Origin: Aphrocallistes beatrix
Taxonomy: Eukaryota; Porifera; Hexactinellida; Sceptrulophora; Aphrocallistidae
DNA length: 64,000 bases
Direction of reading: 5' to 3'
Assembly (NCBI GenBank): GCA_963281255.1
Contig: OY725489.1
Span: 1,612,001 to 1,676,000, forward strand
The notes beneath the pieces were generated by a model. That model was given only the letters and a program-made list of their open reading frames with translations. It had not been told where the DNA came from and did no database searches. Positions 1 through 12,700 of the stretch are shown here, in pieces (position 1 is the first letter of the stretch; each line of letters starts with the position of its first letter). Both the position numbers and the translations under genes were made by a program.

Positions 1-332
1 GCTCCAAAGGTATTCATATATAAAACATAAGCTCAAAAAGATGCCCCGTCGTCCCCTCTACGGAATGAATTTTTGAGAAAATCCCTTTTAACTGTTATGA
101 TGCTCTAAATCAAAAGAGGCTTTTATACTCATTATCTCAATTTTTAAAATGATCATCTGTATCAAAATTTCCATAAAAATAGTGAAACTTATAGTGAAAC
201 GAGAGAGGTGTTTTCCAGTCAATTTCTTTCCTCTGTTTATAACTAGTGGCTGCAGGGCCATGAAGAAGCATAGTTCCCACTCTTCTATCAATTCCCGTAA
301 TGTATGTGACATGCTGTGTCTACCCTGAACAG

Positions 333-697
333 GCACTCCCTCGGACCAGACCTACTCCTTCAAAGAGCGGACGCAGGGCAGGACGGGCACGGGGCTGCTG
401 CTGGGGTACCTGCTGGACTGCTACGAGGGCGTGGGCACTGAGATGCGGCGTCACAGCAAGAGAGGAGTGCTGCAGCACTTCAGCGAGATGCTCACCTCCC
501 TGCGCAGTCTGGTGGTAGCGCACACCTCCCTGCTTCTCCAGGGCTACTTCCAGTCCCTCCTGCCCGAGGAGCAGGGTCCGCAGGAGGGGGTGCTGGTGCT
601 GGTGGAGTTCCTGGGACTCGCGCGGGGAGAGAAGTCCGCTCCTCTCTCCCTACTGCCGCTAGGCCTACTCACTGACTTGCTGCTGCACGTGCACCAG
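333..697 (+). CDS. UBE4B: UBE4B exon a (Ufd2 core)
   Basis: Opens after the acceptor ...CTACCCTGAACAG and closes at CACCAG/GTATGT. Frame contains [19 protein letters not shown] then a helical stretch ending LLLHVHQ. Phase 0 exit. Confidence 0.85.
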
Positions 698-3600
698 GTA
701 TGTCCTACTCGTTCACACTCTGAGTCTGATCTTATCTTGCTGCATACGCTATGGCTACATAGTATTCAGTTACTTGCAGATATCTCTGTGATTAGTATTA
801 CACAATCGGACCTTTGCAGAGCATACATCATATTATTATTAATTAAATTCCTATTAATAGGCTATGAACACTTGTACATTCTCCACTTGCATTATCCGCC
901 AACCTAATCTCCTCCCGGACAGTTATTAACTTGTTAGGGTTGATGCTCTCATTAATTAGGAGAGTGTGATTCCTTATAAGATACGTTTAATAATGCTTCT
1001 TAAATAGACTTAACTAATCTAATATTAGTACAGAATCCATGAATCTGAAGAGGAAATTGGCTTATAGGAAGAAGGGATTGGAGAGTTCAATCACATCTTC
1101 CTACCTCTTTTCGAGGAGATCTCCTCCGCCATGAGGAGCTCCAACCTGGTGGACAAGCAGTACCAGCAGCTGTTCATGCTCGTCAATGACCTGTGCGAGG
1201 TGGTAGACTCTGCCAAGACTCGCCCGTTCTGCCGCCTCATCGTCTCACACGCGGACTTCCACCGCGCGGAGTGGGGCGGGAGACAAATCGAGGAGCTCTC
1301 CATCCTCGGCGCCTTTTTCCAGGTCAGCATCACCGCCCCGGCTGTCAAGCAGACCTACTTCCCCAGGTAGTTAGTATCCCAGTCTCTAGAACTATAACAT
1401 CTCTCTTCCCCAGGTAGTTAATATCCCAGTCTCTAGAACTATAACATCTCTCTTCCCCAGGTAGTTAGTATCCCAGTCTCTAGAACTATAGCATCTCTCT
1501 TCCCCAGGTAGTTAGTATCCCAGTCTCTAGAACTATAGCATCTCTCTTCCCCAGGTAGTTAGTATCCCAGTCTCTAGAACTATAACATCTCTCTTCCCCA
1601 GTTAGTTAATATCCCAGTCTCTAGAACTATAACATCTCTCTTCCCCAGGTAGTTAGTAGCCCAGTCTCTAGAACTATAGCATCTCTCTTCCCCAGGTAGT
1701 TAGTATCCCAGTCTCTAGAACTATAGCATCTCTCTTCCCCAGGTAGTTAATATCCCAGTCTCTAGAACTATAGCATCTCTCTTTCCCAGGTAGTTAATAT
1801 CCCAGTCTCTAGAACTATAGCATCTCTCTTCCCCAGGTAGTTAGTATCCCAGTCTCTAGAACTATAGCATCTCTCTTCCCCAGGTAGTTAGTATCCCAGT
1901 CTCTAGAACTATAGCATCTCTCTTCCCCAGGTAGTTAGTATCCCAGTCTCTAGAACTATAACATCTCTCTTCCCCAGGTAGTTAATATCCCAGTCTCTAG
2001 AACTATAGCATCTCTCTTTCCCAGGTAGTTAATATCCCAGTCTCTAGAACTATAGCATCTCTCTTTCCCGGGTAGTTAGTACCTCTGTTCTATCTAACTC
2101 GAAGTGTAAATGTCAGGTTTTAGAAGGCAGCTGTTAGATTTAGATTTAGAACTCTGAACTAACCTCATAGAATAGAGTAGGGTGCGATTAAGAAGTAGTC
2201 TATTTATATGTGATTACAGAGGTCACAGCGATCTGGGGGACTCTCAGAGCTCCACCCTCTCCTCCACGCTGCACAACGACCTCTGTCTGATGCAGCGGGA
2301 CCTGCACAAGCTGGTGTTCTGTCTGCTCAAGGACGTGTCCACTCGGCTCCGCACGCTGGACTGGCTGGAGGCCGCTGTGCGGAAGAACACGTCCAGAGCC
2401 AGGCTGCACTACGAAGAGGGAAAGGTGGCCAGCTCCGGGTTCATGAGCAACCTGCTGGCCACGCTCCAGGCCTTCTCCAGCAAGATCATGCTCGGGACTG
2501 TAGACCCCGCCTACCCGCACCACCCGGCCTCCAGGGCCTCTGCTCGAGACGAGACGCTCATCAAGGCTACTAAGCAGCAGGCTAGTTCTCCGTATTTGTT
2601 ACTGAGACTCCACTAGTGATTTCTATCTATGTATTCCACTTTGTGGAATCAGAATTCCAAGGGTATACTACCTAAGTAATATGGATACTCCATGAACTAT
2701 TAAATAAATACACAGGGCCGGAGTCACCATGGGCGTTCTGGGTGTCTGTACACCCACTGCCTCTTCATTTATCTAATTGTACAGTGATAGCCCTCCCTAC
2801 ATGGACATCCACTTTCTGACAAATCCCTCTTAGGACACCCATTGTCCATAAAACTTGTGCCGGCCATGAAACACGTAGTACGTACAGTCGACTCCGCTTA
2901 ATCGGGCCACTTTTGGCAGGACCGGAATAGCTCTCACACATAGAAGCTAATAAAAAATATTTTCGGTTAATAGGGTTCTCCGCTTAATCGGGTCAAAATG
3001 TCCTCTGACCGATGTGACCCTATTAAGCGGAGTCGACTGTATATCTTTCTTCTCACCTCTGGTGGGTGGCTCCACACTACTATCAGTCTTTTGACCAGGC
3101 TTTTCAAGATATCTGGATATATGATTAGTCGATTTATGCATTTTTCACGAATTATAAAAATTGTAAAAACCTAGAAACAGGTTTGAGACATGAAGTATGT
3201 ATTTTGTAGTGAGGTATTATACATACTTTTGTTTGTACAGATGTCATTCTTGTCATAATCCCGTCATATAGATTGTTTATTTAATATGGCAGAGATTTAT
3301 ACTGCCGTGACCTACGTTATGATAAGACTTGTTCACCCTTTTGAAAATTTGAACCATGGATACCGAGGCCATTGAGTTATGCATGATTATTCTAAAATCA
3401 TCAACTATGCAGGACAGACTTAAGAATGTTGTATAGACAGGTGTCAAAGTACATGTATATCATATTGTAGCCCAATAGGCAATATTTATGACTAATTAGA
3501 GGATTAAGCATACTTTTAACCGATATTCCAAGGCGAGTATCAGGTAGAAGATAGCTCGGGGTGGGTTGATTCTAAAAAATATTAAATTTTCGAATAACTA

Positions 3601-6600
3601 ATCTTGTATTAACTCAATTTACTCAATAGTCTTCTTCGGTATCCATGGTCCAATTTTTTAAGTAGGTGAACAGGCTTCATTATGCTACGTCACCACCACA
3701 TATTTCCATTCTAGGTTGATAAGTGGATAGAGGAGCTGACTGAGAGTGGACAGCTGTCTCCTAATCCTAAGTTCCCCACCGAGTGCTTCCACCTGACTGC
3801 TCAGTGCATGCACCTGACAGTGAACCCCTCATTCCGCAGGTTCGAGAACTTGTGCGGAGAGATCAGACACGGAGAGAGATTCCTGGAAGACATAGCGGCT
3901 AACCTCTCCAGAGGCAGTGATATGCAACTACAGGATAAGGTATGCTGACTGTAGATTGCAGTGGAGAGTTCTAGAATGTTCCGTTACGATGGCTACGCTG
4001 TAGCTGCGTGATAAGATTGAGAACTGGAGACAGGAGCGAGCTGTGATCGAGATGGCAGTGTTCAATGAGTCTCTGTTGAAGCAGCACCTCAGCTTCTACG
4101 TGAAGCTAGCTCAGTGGGTCTCTTCTACGGCCACTGCTTCCTCTGAGGGAAAGATGGAAGTGGACGGATTCAAGCTGAAAGAGGGTACAGTTATATTATA
4201 CTATATCATCGTGTTGTCGCTTATCTATTATATATAAGCGTTGTACATTATTATTATGCATTACTACTATTCTTTGGTAGATTTCCCGATGAGCTTTGCG
4301 TCGCTTCCTGAGTACTACATCTCTGACCTCGCAGACTTCATCATCAACTCTGCCAGGTACAACCTGAAGGCTATCGACGATCCTTCTCTCCATGACGTCA
4401 TCACCGCCTTCACAGTCTTCATTGCCGCGCGTAACGAGAGCTACGTACAGAACCCGTACTTGGTAGCCAAGTGCGTGGAGGCACTGTTCATACTCACCCC
4501 CCCGGACAAACCCAAGGGCGGCGTGCCGCTGCCTCTCCTCGAGAAGTTCAGAGACATGATAGTTGCGAACAGGTAGACGGTGTATACTCGTTTTGATGTG
4601 ATTACTGTACAAAGTCATATTGTGGGAATAGGGGAGTAGGTACATTTATAGAGTTACACCGTAATGTCAATACATATGTTCAGGTTACCTCCACTCCACA
4701 CTACTGGATATTACATTGGCGTTTCACAATGCTGCATCTCCTGTAGGGACACAGCCTCCCAGCTGGCTCCCTCTCTGATAATGTTCTACATAGACGTGGA
4801 GACGACGGGCGCCTCCAACGAGTTCTTCGACAAGTTCTCCATCCGGCACCACATCTCCTGTCTCCTGAGACACCTGTGGGTGGGAGGGGACAAGCACAGG
4901 GAGGCAGTCAGGATGCCGATGCCGCAATTCGTCCGGTTTGTTAACCTGCTTCTCAACGACACCACCTTCCTACTGGACGAGAGTCTGGATCTGCTGAAGT
5001 CTATCCACGAGACTCAGCACGCGATGGAGGATAAGGCCGCCTGGGACAGCCAGCCTCTGGAGCTACAAAGGAACAGGCGAGTCTTAATCGCATAGAATAC
5101 CCATTTCCGGTGTAGGTGTTATGCTGTGTAACTGAGGCTCTCGAATCTCTAGTGTTAGAAAATTGCAAATGAAGTCCTATTTTGGACAAAAAAGATGTTA
5201 AATTTTGTAGTTCTCTGACAAAAACAAACAAAAATCAAAAGCCTCCTTTGGGGGATTTATTTAACCAAAAAATGCCCACTTGGTTCAACAACCACTTGGA
5301 AGTGGATTTTTTGCAAAATTTCCAATTTTCAATCCTTCTAGCCATCATAACTCGGCGAGTTTTCACTTTTTCCCAGTTTTCTCGCAAATTGTCTCTTAAA
5401 TCCAATTTCACACAAAGTATTTGAGCCATTGAAGAGCCTCTATCATATCATTATCCATTGACAAGAAAGTACACACTACAGGAGCCATCAGCTGTCAGAA
5501 GACGAGCGCAACTGTCGCGCCTACCTGATGCTAGCGAACGAGACCATGAACATGGTGCACTTCCTGACGCAGGAGAACAGGGACCCGTTCCTACGGCCGG
5601 AGCTGCTGGAGCGAGTGGCCAGCATGCTCAACTGCAACCTGCAGCAGCTGTGCGGTCCCAGGTGTAACGAACTGAATGTGAAGGATCCGGAAAGGTTCTG
5701 TTTCAACCCCAAACGTCTCTTAGATCAGCTGACTGACATCTACATACACCTAGACTGTGGCAGCTTTGTGACAGCTGTGGCGTCTGACAACAGTTCTTAC
5801 ACGCACGAACTGTTCACTAAGTCCTGTCGGATCATGAGCAAGTCTATGATCAAGCTACCCGACAGGATCAGTGTGTTCCAGGAGTTCATTGAGAAGGTTG
5901 GTGCTACCAATTCAGGTTTTACAATACATCCATATGAATAAGCTAAAGGATATTTAGATATCAAAATTGCTAACAAATTAATTTTTTGATTCCGTGAGTG
6001 AGCCTTATAGAGCGTAGGCCACGATTCAGCATTGGCAAGCGATTTATTTATATACTTAATTGATGGAGAAAGATATCGTTGATAATAACCATTAAAGTAC
6101 TCCCATTTCCTACTTATAGAGGTTGTACGATACAAAGCGCGCTTCGCTTACTTGCGCTGCGCGGCTTGCGGACACTGTGTGTCCGCAGAGTCGCCAAGAG
6201 GCTATCAAAGAGACGGTTGATTGTTTTATAATTCCCTACTAAACTTCATTTATTTACTGTGAATCATGAATTCAGGACTGGAGAAGAAAACTTATGTCCA
6301 TGATCAAAAGAATTCGAAATCTACACCCCTAAAAACCCTAAATTAATCGTTGGAAGCTAGTCTTTAGCATATTTTTCAAAATTCGTCGCATAATGTGAAA
6401 ATATGTATTTAATCGACCAACGGAATATATAAAATTACAAACCTATGTGGCACTGATTGATAATTTGAAAACGTTCTTAATGAATAATCGATTAGAAATA
6501 TTCTACTATGACTAATTCGAATCTGAAATCTGATTTTGTATCTCTTCCCGTTTCATGAATACAAGCGCGCTTCGCTTGCTTGCGCTGCGCGGCTGGCGGG

Positions 6601-9600
6601 CACTTCGTGTCCGCCGGAGGCTCCCTTCGGTCGCCTGGGGTCACATCGGTTAATTATAAGGGAGATAACATCTCTAAATAAGTCCATCTTAGTGTTAAAA
6701 TCGATTTCACTCGAAAAATCACAAAATTTGTCAATTTCTTACTATTTCAGAATCTTAATTATGTTAAAACTTTCTCACTTATAAAGGATGCACGATATAT
6801 GTATATACACAGCCTACTACATATAAGGCCTCACAGTAGCTTGCGAATTTTGGACTAGGGATGCGGTAGAAGATGGTTGAACTAATAGGTGAGCTGCCTT
6901 AAATCATTAACCACGCGGAATAGAGCTTATGAAGGTAATACCAGCATATATAAATATGGCGTCAAAGTACCTATATTCGTTGTTAAAATTTAGATTAGTT
7001 ATCATATGATTGCGCAATAGGTTATATTTGTGACAAATTTAGTGATTTTCAGAGGCCGTTTAAGGGCACTTCTTAGTGTTTTTATTATAAAGTTTTTCGC
7101 ATATAACTGAGCTATGAATGGGTTGATGCTAAAAATTTGGATTATTCGACTAATTACTTGTACTAAATGTGACCAGTATGTTAATTTGTCTTGAACTCAT
7201 AAACCATTGATTTTGGACACATATAAATTATATTATCGCTTAATAAGAAATAGTCTATTGGCTATCAAATAGAATTTGAATGTCTAGCTCAGCTAAATTT
7301 GAATGTCTAGCTCTTGCAGTTTTCAAGATATGACCCCATCTGACAAAAATACGTTTCCATAGCAACATTCCATGAAAAAATCCTTTTTCGCATCAACCCA
7401 TTCAAAGCTCAGTTCTATGTTGTGAAAAACTTGATGATAAAAACACTTAGACGTGCCCTTAAACGGCCTCTGAAAATCACTAAATTTGTCACAAATATAA
7501 CCTATTCCGCGATCATATGATGACTAGTCTAAATTTTAACACCGAATATAGGTACCTTGACGCCATATTCATATAGGCAGCTCACCTATTAGTTCAACCA
7601 TCTTCTACGGTTCTACCGCATCCCTAGTCCAAAATTCGCAAGTTACTGTGAGGCCTTATATGCAGTAGGCTATGGCATATACTAAATATATGAACAAAAT
7701 CAGCATCATGGAAGGGCTGTTGCATAAAAAATGACTCATTAAAAAGCCCCTCCACTATGATATTTCTAATAATCACACATTCTATTCCTACAATTATTTA
7801 TACATGCTAAGTCAATGCTTGCTTTTAATACTTAACATTTGCACTCCTACTCCATGCAAAACAGTTATTCGATAAGTGTAATACGTAATGAGATATTTAA
7901 TTGCATGTAATCCATACATATATAGTATTCCAAATTGTCCTTCCAACCAAGTAATTACTCTAATTCTAATGAAATGAGTAATATATGTCAGGGTTTTTTT
8001 GAGGACATTTTATCTAGGAATTACTGTTCTATGAGATAGTTCCCTTGTTCTGGATAGCATATTTGCTAACATAATTAATAAAACCAAATATGTCATCCTT
8101 CCTTGTCTGAGAACTATAAAAGTGTACGTAAATCAGCCAACATTTAAAATTCCTATTCACGAGATGCTCAGCCATTATCTAAGCAGTATCGATCACGATG
8201 TCTACTACGGCATGTTTCTCTACCTCGGTCTATTTGTCGGAATATCTGTACTATGGGATGTGTACTTCATGAAGAAGATCCATTATTTCGTTAAGATATA
8301 TCTGAAGTCACTGAAAAAGGTTAACACCGATTCACTCGTTAATTACTCTGAGACGGCACTCCACTACAAAGTCGAAATATTAAAATACTTGTTTCTGATG
8401 GGGATCAACATCGCCGAAACGAGTGCAGTAGCCATGTTTGCGTTAGGGTTTGGAATCTCCTTGATAAATCCTAGCTACGACATACTTAACAATTGCACCA
8501 CAGGCGATGTATTCAACCTCGATCTGCAGTTAATTGTTGCCAGTCCAGTCGCAGGAATATTCATCTCTTTTGGGCAGGTCGGCCTCATGTTTTCATTCGT
8601 GCTTGGAATATGCCTCATGAGGTACTTAGACGTTACCATTCACAACATCAATGCCAATCCCTTTCACTATGTAAACCGTATGCTCCTGGTTTCTTGTATA
8701 ATCGGCGTTCTACTGGTCATCATTGGTTCTATCCCCCACTTGTTTCCAATTTACAAACTATTTGTGCCTATCATACAATTTGTTTATTTCTGTATTTGGC
8801 TTAAGCAGACTCGCACTTTCTACAAAACGTTGAAGTGGCGATATGTCGAGTTCAAGGTTAGAGGAATGCGAAGTCAAATCGTCTCTAGATCAGTCCTCAC
8901 TTGTAACCAATTCGCATGTATTATGGGTATAATGGGAATAGCCTTCCTTTGCATGATTTTGGTTCAGTTTGTAGCAGAATATTTTTTCCTATTCGATATA
9001 GCTCTACGCTATGGTCCATGTTTATTCCACCATTTCTATGGAACCCCTTTCTACCAAACAATAATAATCACGACGCAACAGATCGACACTCTGAACTTCT
9101 GCAATAACGTCATCGTAGGAATTACGTTAATTCTAATTGGTTTTGCTAACACAGCTATCAGTACGCAGTACATCTTAGCCACGGCGATATTTTTCGGGAG
9201 AATGCTTGTAAGAAAGCTCAAATACAGATTTGGAAGAGTCCGTACAAGGTTCACTCCTAGCATTACTGACCCACTTCTCATCACTAAAGATTAGAAGTGA
9301 TAGATCGGATTTAAAATATTTGTCTATTTAGCCATGTGATCTATCTTAAATCATATTCTTTCGTTTCTTAACTCGGATACCTAAAATAATATGAAGGAAT
9401 TCATACATAGTGATACAGTCGAAACCGTTTTTTACTCACTCCGGTTTATCCTTACTTATCGTTTTTTTTCTTACTATTTCAGAATCTTAATTATGTTAAA
9501 ACTTACAAATCCTTANNNNNNNNNNNNNNNNNNNNNNNNNNNNNNNNNNNNNNNNNNNNNNNNNNNNNNNNNNNNNNNNNNNNNNNNNNNNNNNNNNNNN

Positions 9601-9715
9601 NNNNNNNNNNNNNNNNNNNNNNNNNNNNNNNNNNNNNNNNNNNNNNNNNNNNNNNNNNNNNNNNNNNNNNNNNNNNNNNNNNNNNNNNNNNNNNNNNNNN
9701 NNNNNNNNNNNNNNN

Positions 9716-9751
<36 letters not shown>

Positions 9752-12700
9752 ACGAATTGATTGACGAAACTGTCAGTCACAGAAAGCTGATTTTTGGCAT
9801 GTGGGAGTCTTTTGGCTATGGCTCCAGTAAGTTCTGAGCTCAGAGTGAAATGTCGACTCATCATGGAATTATGACGTCATTGTCACATTTTAAAAAGTTA
9901 AGCAATACAGTTATTCGAGCATAACTCAGCCATTATAGGAGATAGAAGGCTGAAATTTTAATAGAATCTGTATACTCACACGTCTCACATATGATGCAAC
10001 TATCAAAGAATGATGACTCATCACTCTGTTATGACGTCATCATTACTCATAAAAAAATTTTAAAATTGTCAAATTTGGTGATTTTTCGAGTGGTATCGAT
10101 TATAATAATAGGACAGGCATATTTAGAGATGCTATCTCCCTTATAATTAACCAATGTGACCCTAGGCGACCGAAGGGAGCCTCTGGCGGACACGAAGTGT
10201 CCGCCAGCCGCGCAGCGCAAGCAAGCGAAGCGCGCTTGTCTATATTAATTTCCATCGTTTTTTTCATACTGTTTGAACCTGTAAAGAAATAGTAAGAAAT
10301 AACCGGTTTCGACTGTAGTTCTTATTGACTCCCAGTATAGGAGATGCCTTATGACATGTTCGGCACGGTGTGTAACGTCCTTACGCCCGTCTGTCCTGGA
10401 AAACTAATAAACCTAATTGCACCAAATTTGGGCCATATATCGATATATGCCTCATGATTTAAACCTGAATAATTTTTGTACAAATTGTAAAATGGTCCAT
10501 GATAAAAAGAATTCGAAATCGACACCCCCAAAAAGCCCATGTCAACAGTTGGAAGCTAGTCTCTAGCATATTTTTGGAATTTGTTTACTTTATGTATCTA
10601 TTGTAACAAAAGTAAACAAATTATTTATCACATAGATGCTTATTGATGATATTCGATATCTACACCCCTAAAAACCCAATATTAATCGTTGGAAGCTAGT
10701 CTTTAGCATATTTTTCAAAAAACGTCGCATAATGTGAAAATATGTATTTAAATTAATCGATCAGCCGAATGTATAAATTACAAACCTATGTGGCCAGAAG
10801 TATTTTATCATCACCATGTATAGTGGCGCTGATTGTTAATTTGAAAACGTTCTTAATGAATAATCGATTAGAAATATTCTACTATGACTAATTCGAATCT
10901 GGAAAAGAGTTTGTATCTCTTCCCGTTTCATGAATATACCCATATTTGATAACTATTTATTTGCACGTGTAATAAAATAATGGGTTCAAATACTTTTATA
11001 TTTTCATTCATGCAATCAATGCTTGCTTTTAATACTTAGCACTTAGCACTCCTACTCTGTGCATAGCAGTTATTCGATAAATGTAATACGTAATGAAATA
11101 TCTGATTGCATGTAATCCATATTTAGTATGGAAATTCCTCTTTCAACCCAAGTAATCACTCTAATTCTAAATGAAATCAGCAAAATGAGTAATGGAAGTT
11201 TGAAGTTTTTTTGAGGACATTTTATCTGGGAATATCTCTATTTAAATTGTTCGGTGAGATAGTTCTCTTTTTCTGGATAGCATATTTGCTAACATAATTA
11301 ATAAAACCAAATATGTCATCCTTCCTTGTCTGAGAACTATAAAAGTGTACGTAAATCAGCCAGCATTTAAAATTCCTATTTACGAGATGCTCAGCCATTA
11401 TCTAAGCAGTATCGATCACGATGTCTACTACGGCATGTTTCTCTACCTCGGTCTATTTGTCGGAATATCTGTACTATGGGATGTGTACTTCATGAAGAGG
11501 ATCCATTATTTCGTTAAGATATATCTGAAGTCACTGAAAAAGGTTAATACCGATTCACTCGTTAATTACTCTGAGACGGCACTCCACTACAAAGTCGAAA
11601 TATTAAAATACTTGTTTCTGATGGGGATCAACATCGCCGAAACGAGTACAGTAGTCATGTTTGGGTTTGGATTAGGGGTCTCCATGATAAATCCTAGCTA
11701 CGACATACTTAACAATTGCACCACGGGCAATGTATTCAACCTCGATCTGCAGTTAATTGTTGCGAGTCCAGTCGCAGGAATATTCATCTCTTTTGGGCAC
11801 ATTAGCTTCATATTTTCGTTCGTGCTTGGAATATGCCTGATGAGGTACTTAAACACTACCATTCACAACATCAATGCCAATCCTTTTCACTATGTAAACC
11901 GTATGCTCCTGGTTTCTTGTATAATCGGCGTTCTACTGGTCATCATAGGTTCTATCCCCCACTTGTTTCCAATTTACAAACTATTTGTGCCTATCATACA
12001 ATTTGTTTATTTCTGTATTTGGCTGAAGCAGACTCGCACTTTCTACAAAACGTTGAAGTGGAGATATGTCGAGTTCAAGGTTAGAGGAATGCGAAGTCAA
12101 ATCGTCTCTAGATCAGTCCTCACTTGTAACCAATTCGCATGTATTATGGGTATAATGGGAATAGCCTTCCTTTGCATTATTTGGTTCAGTTTGTAGCAGA
12201 ATATTTCTTCCTAGTCGATATAGCTCTACGCTATGGTCCATGTTTGTTCCACCATTTCTATGGAACCCCTTTCTACCAACCAATAATAATCACGACGCAA
12301 CAGATCGACACTCTGAACTTCTGGAATAACGTCATTGAAGCAATTAAGATAATTCTAATTGGTTTTGCTAACACAGCTATCAGTACGCAGTACATCTTAG
12401 CCACGGCGTTAATTTTCGGGAGAATGCTTGTAAGAAAGCTCAAATACAGATTTGGAAGAGTCCGTACAAGGTTCACTCCTAGCATTACTGACCCACTTCT
12501 CATCACTAAAGATTAGAAGTAAAAGATCAGATATTAAAATATTTGTCTATTTAGTTATTTAATGTTTTTTCGTTTCTAACTCCAATACTTAAAATAATAT
12601 GAAGGAACTGATATGTAGCAGTTCTTAGTGAGTACTAGTATAGGGGATGCCTTGTGGCATGATCGGCGTGTAACGTCCTTACACTCGTCTGTTTGCTCTC

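Larger units (their letters stand above)
5897..8114. other. Gene-free part of UBE4B last intron: repeat fragments
   Basis: Contains two truncated copies of the dominant GC-hairpin repeat (about 6136-6205 and 6558-6782), a fold-back element (6809-7674) and unique AT-rich DNA. The 6250-6550 stretch (GTTGGAAGCTAGTCTTTAGC) recurs at 10540-10940 upstream of the second 7TM copy, so the duplicated unit included this upstream DNA. The hairpin repeat at 6558 is absent at the matching position after 10930, which shows an empty site. Confidence 0.7.

Noticed and set aside
300-518. 72-aa frame overlapping UBE4B exon a
   Set aside because: Wrong frame; GC-rich exons leave long alternative frames. The colinear UBE4B frame is one base over.
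431-907. Reading through UBE4B exon a past 697 as one protein
   Set aside because: Homology stops at CACCAG/GTATGT and the tail beyond is AT-rich intron sequence.
1361-2086. CRISPR-like array
   Set aside because: Units are contiguous with no variable spacers and lie in a eukaryotic intron; it is a minisatellite.
9391-9864. Frames spanning the N gap at 9516-9715
   Set aside because: They exist only because N codons are not stops; flanks are repeat DNA.
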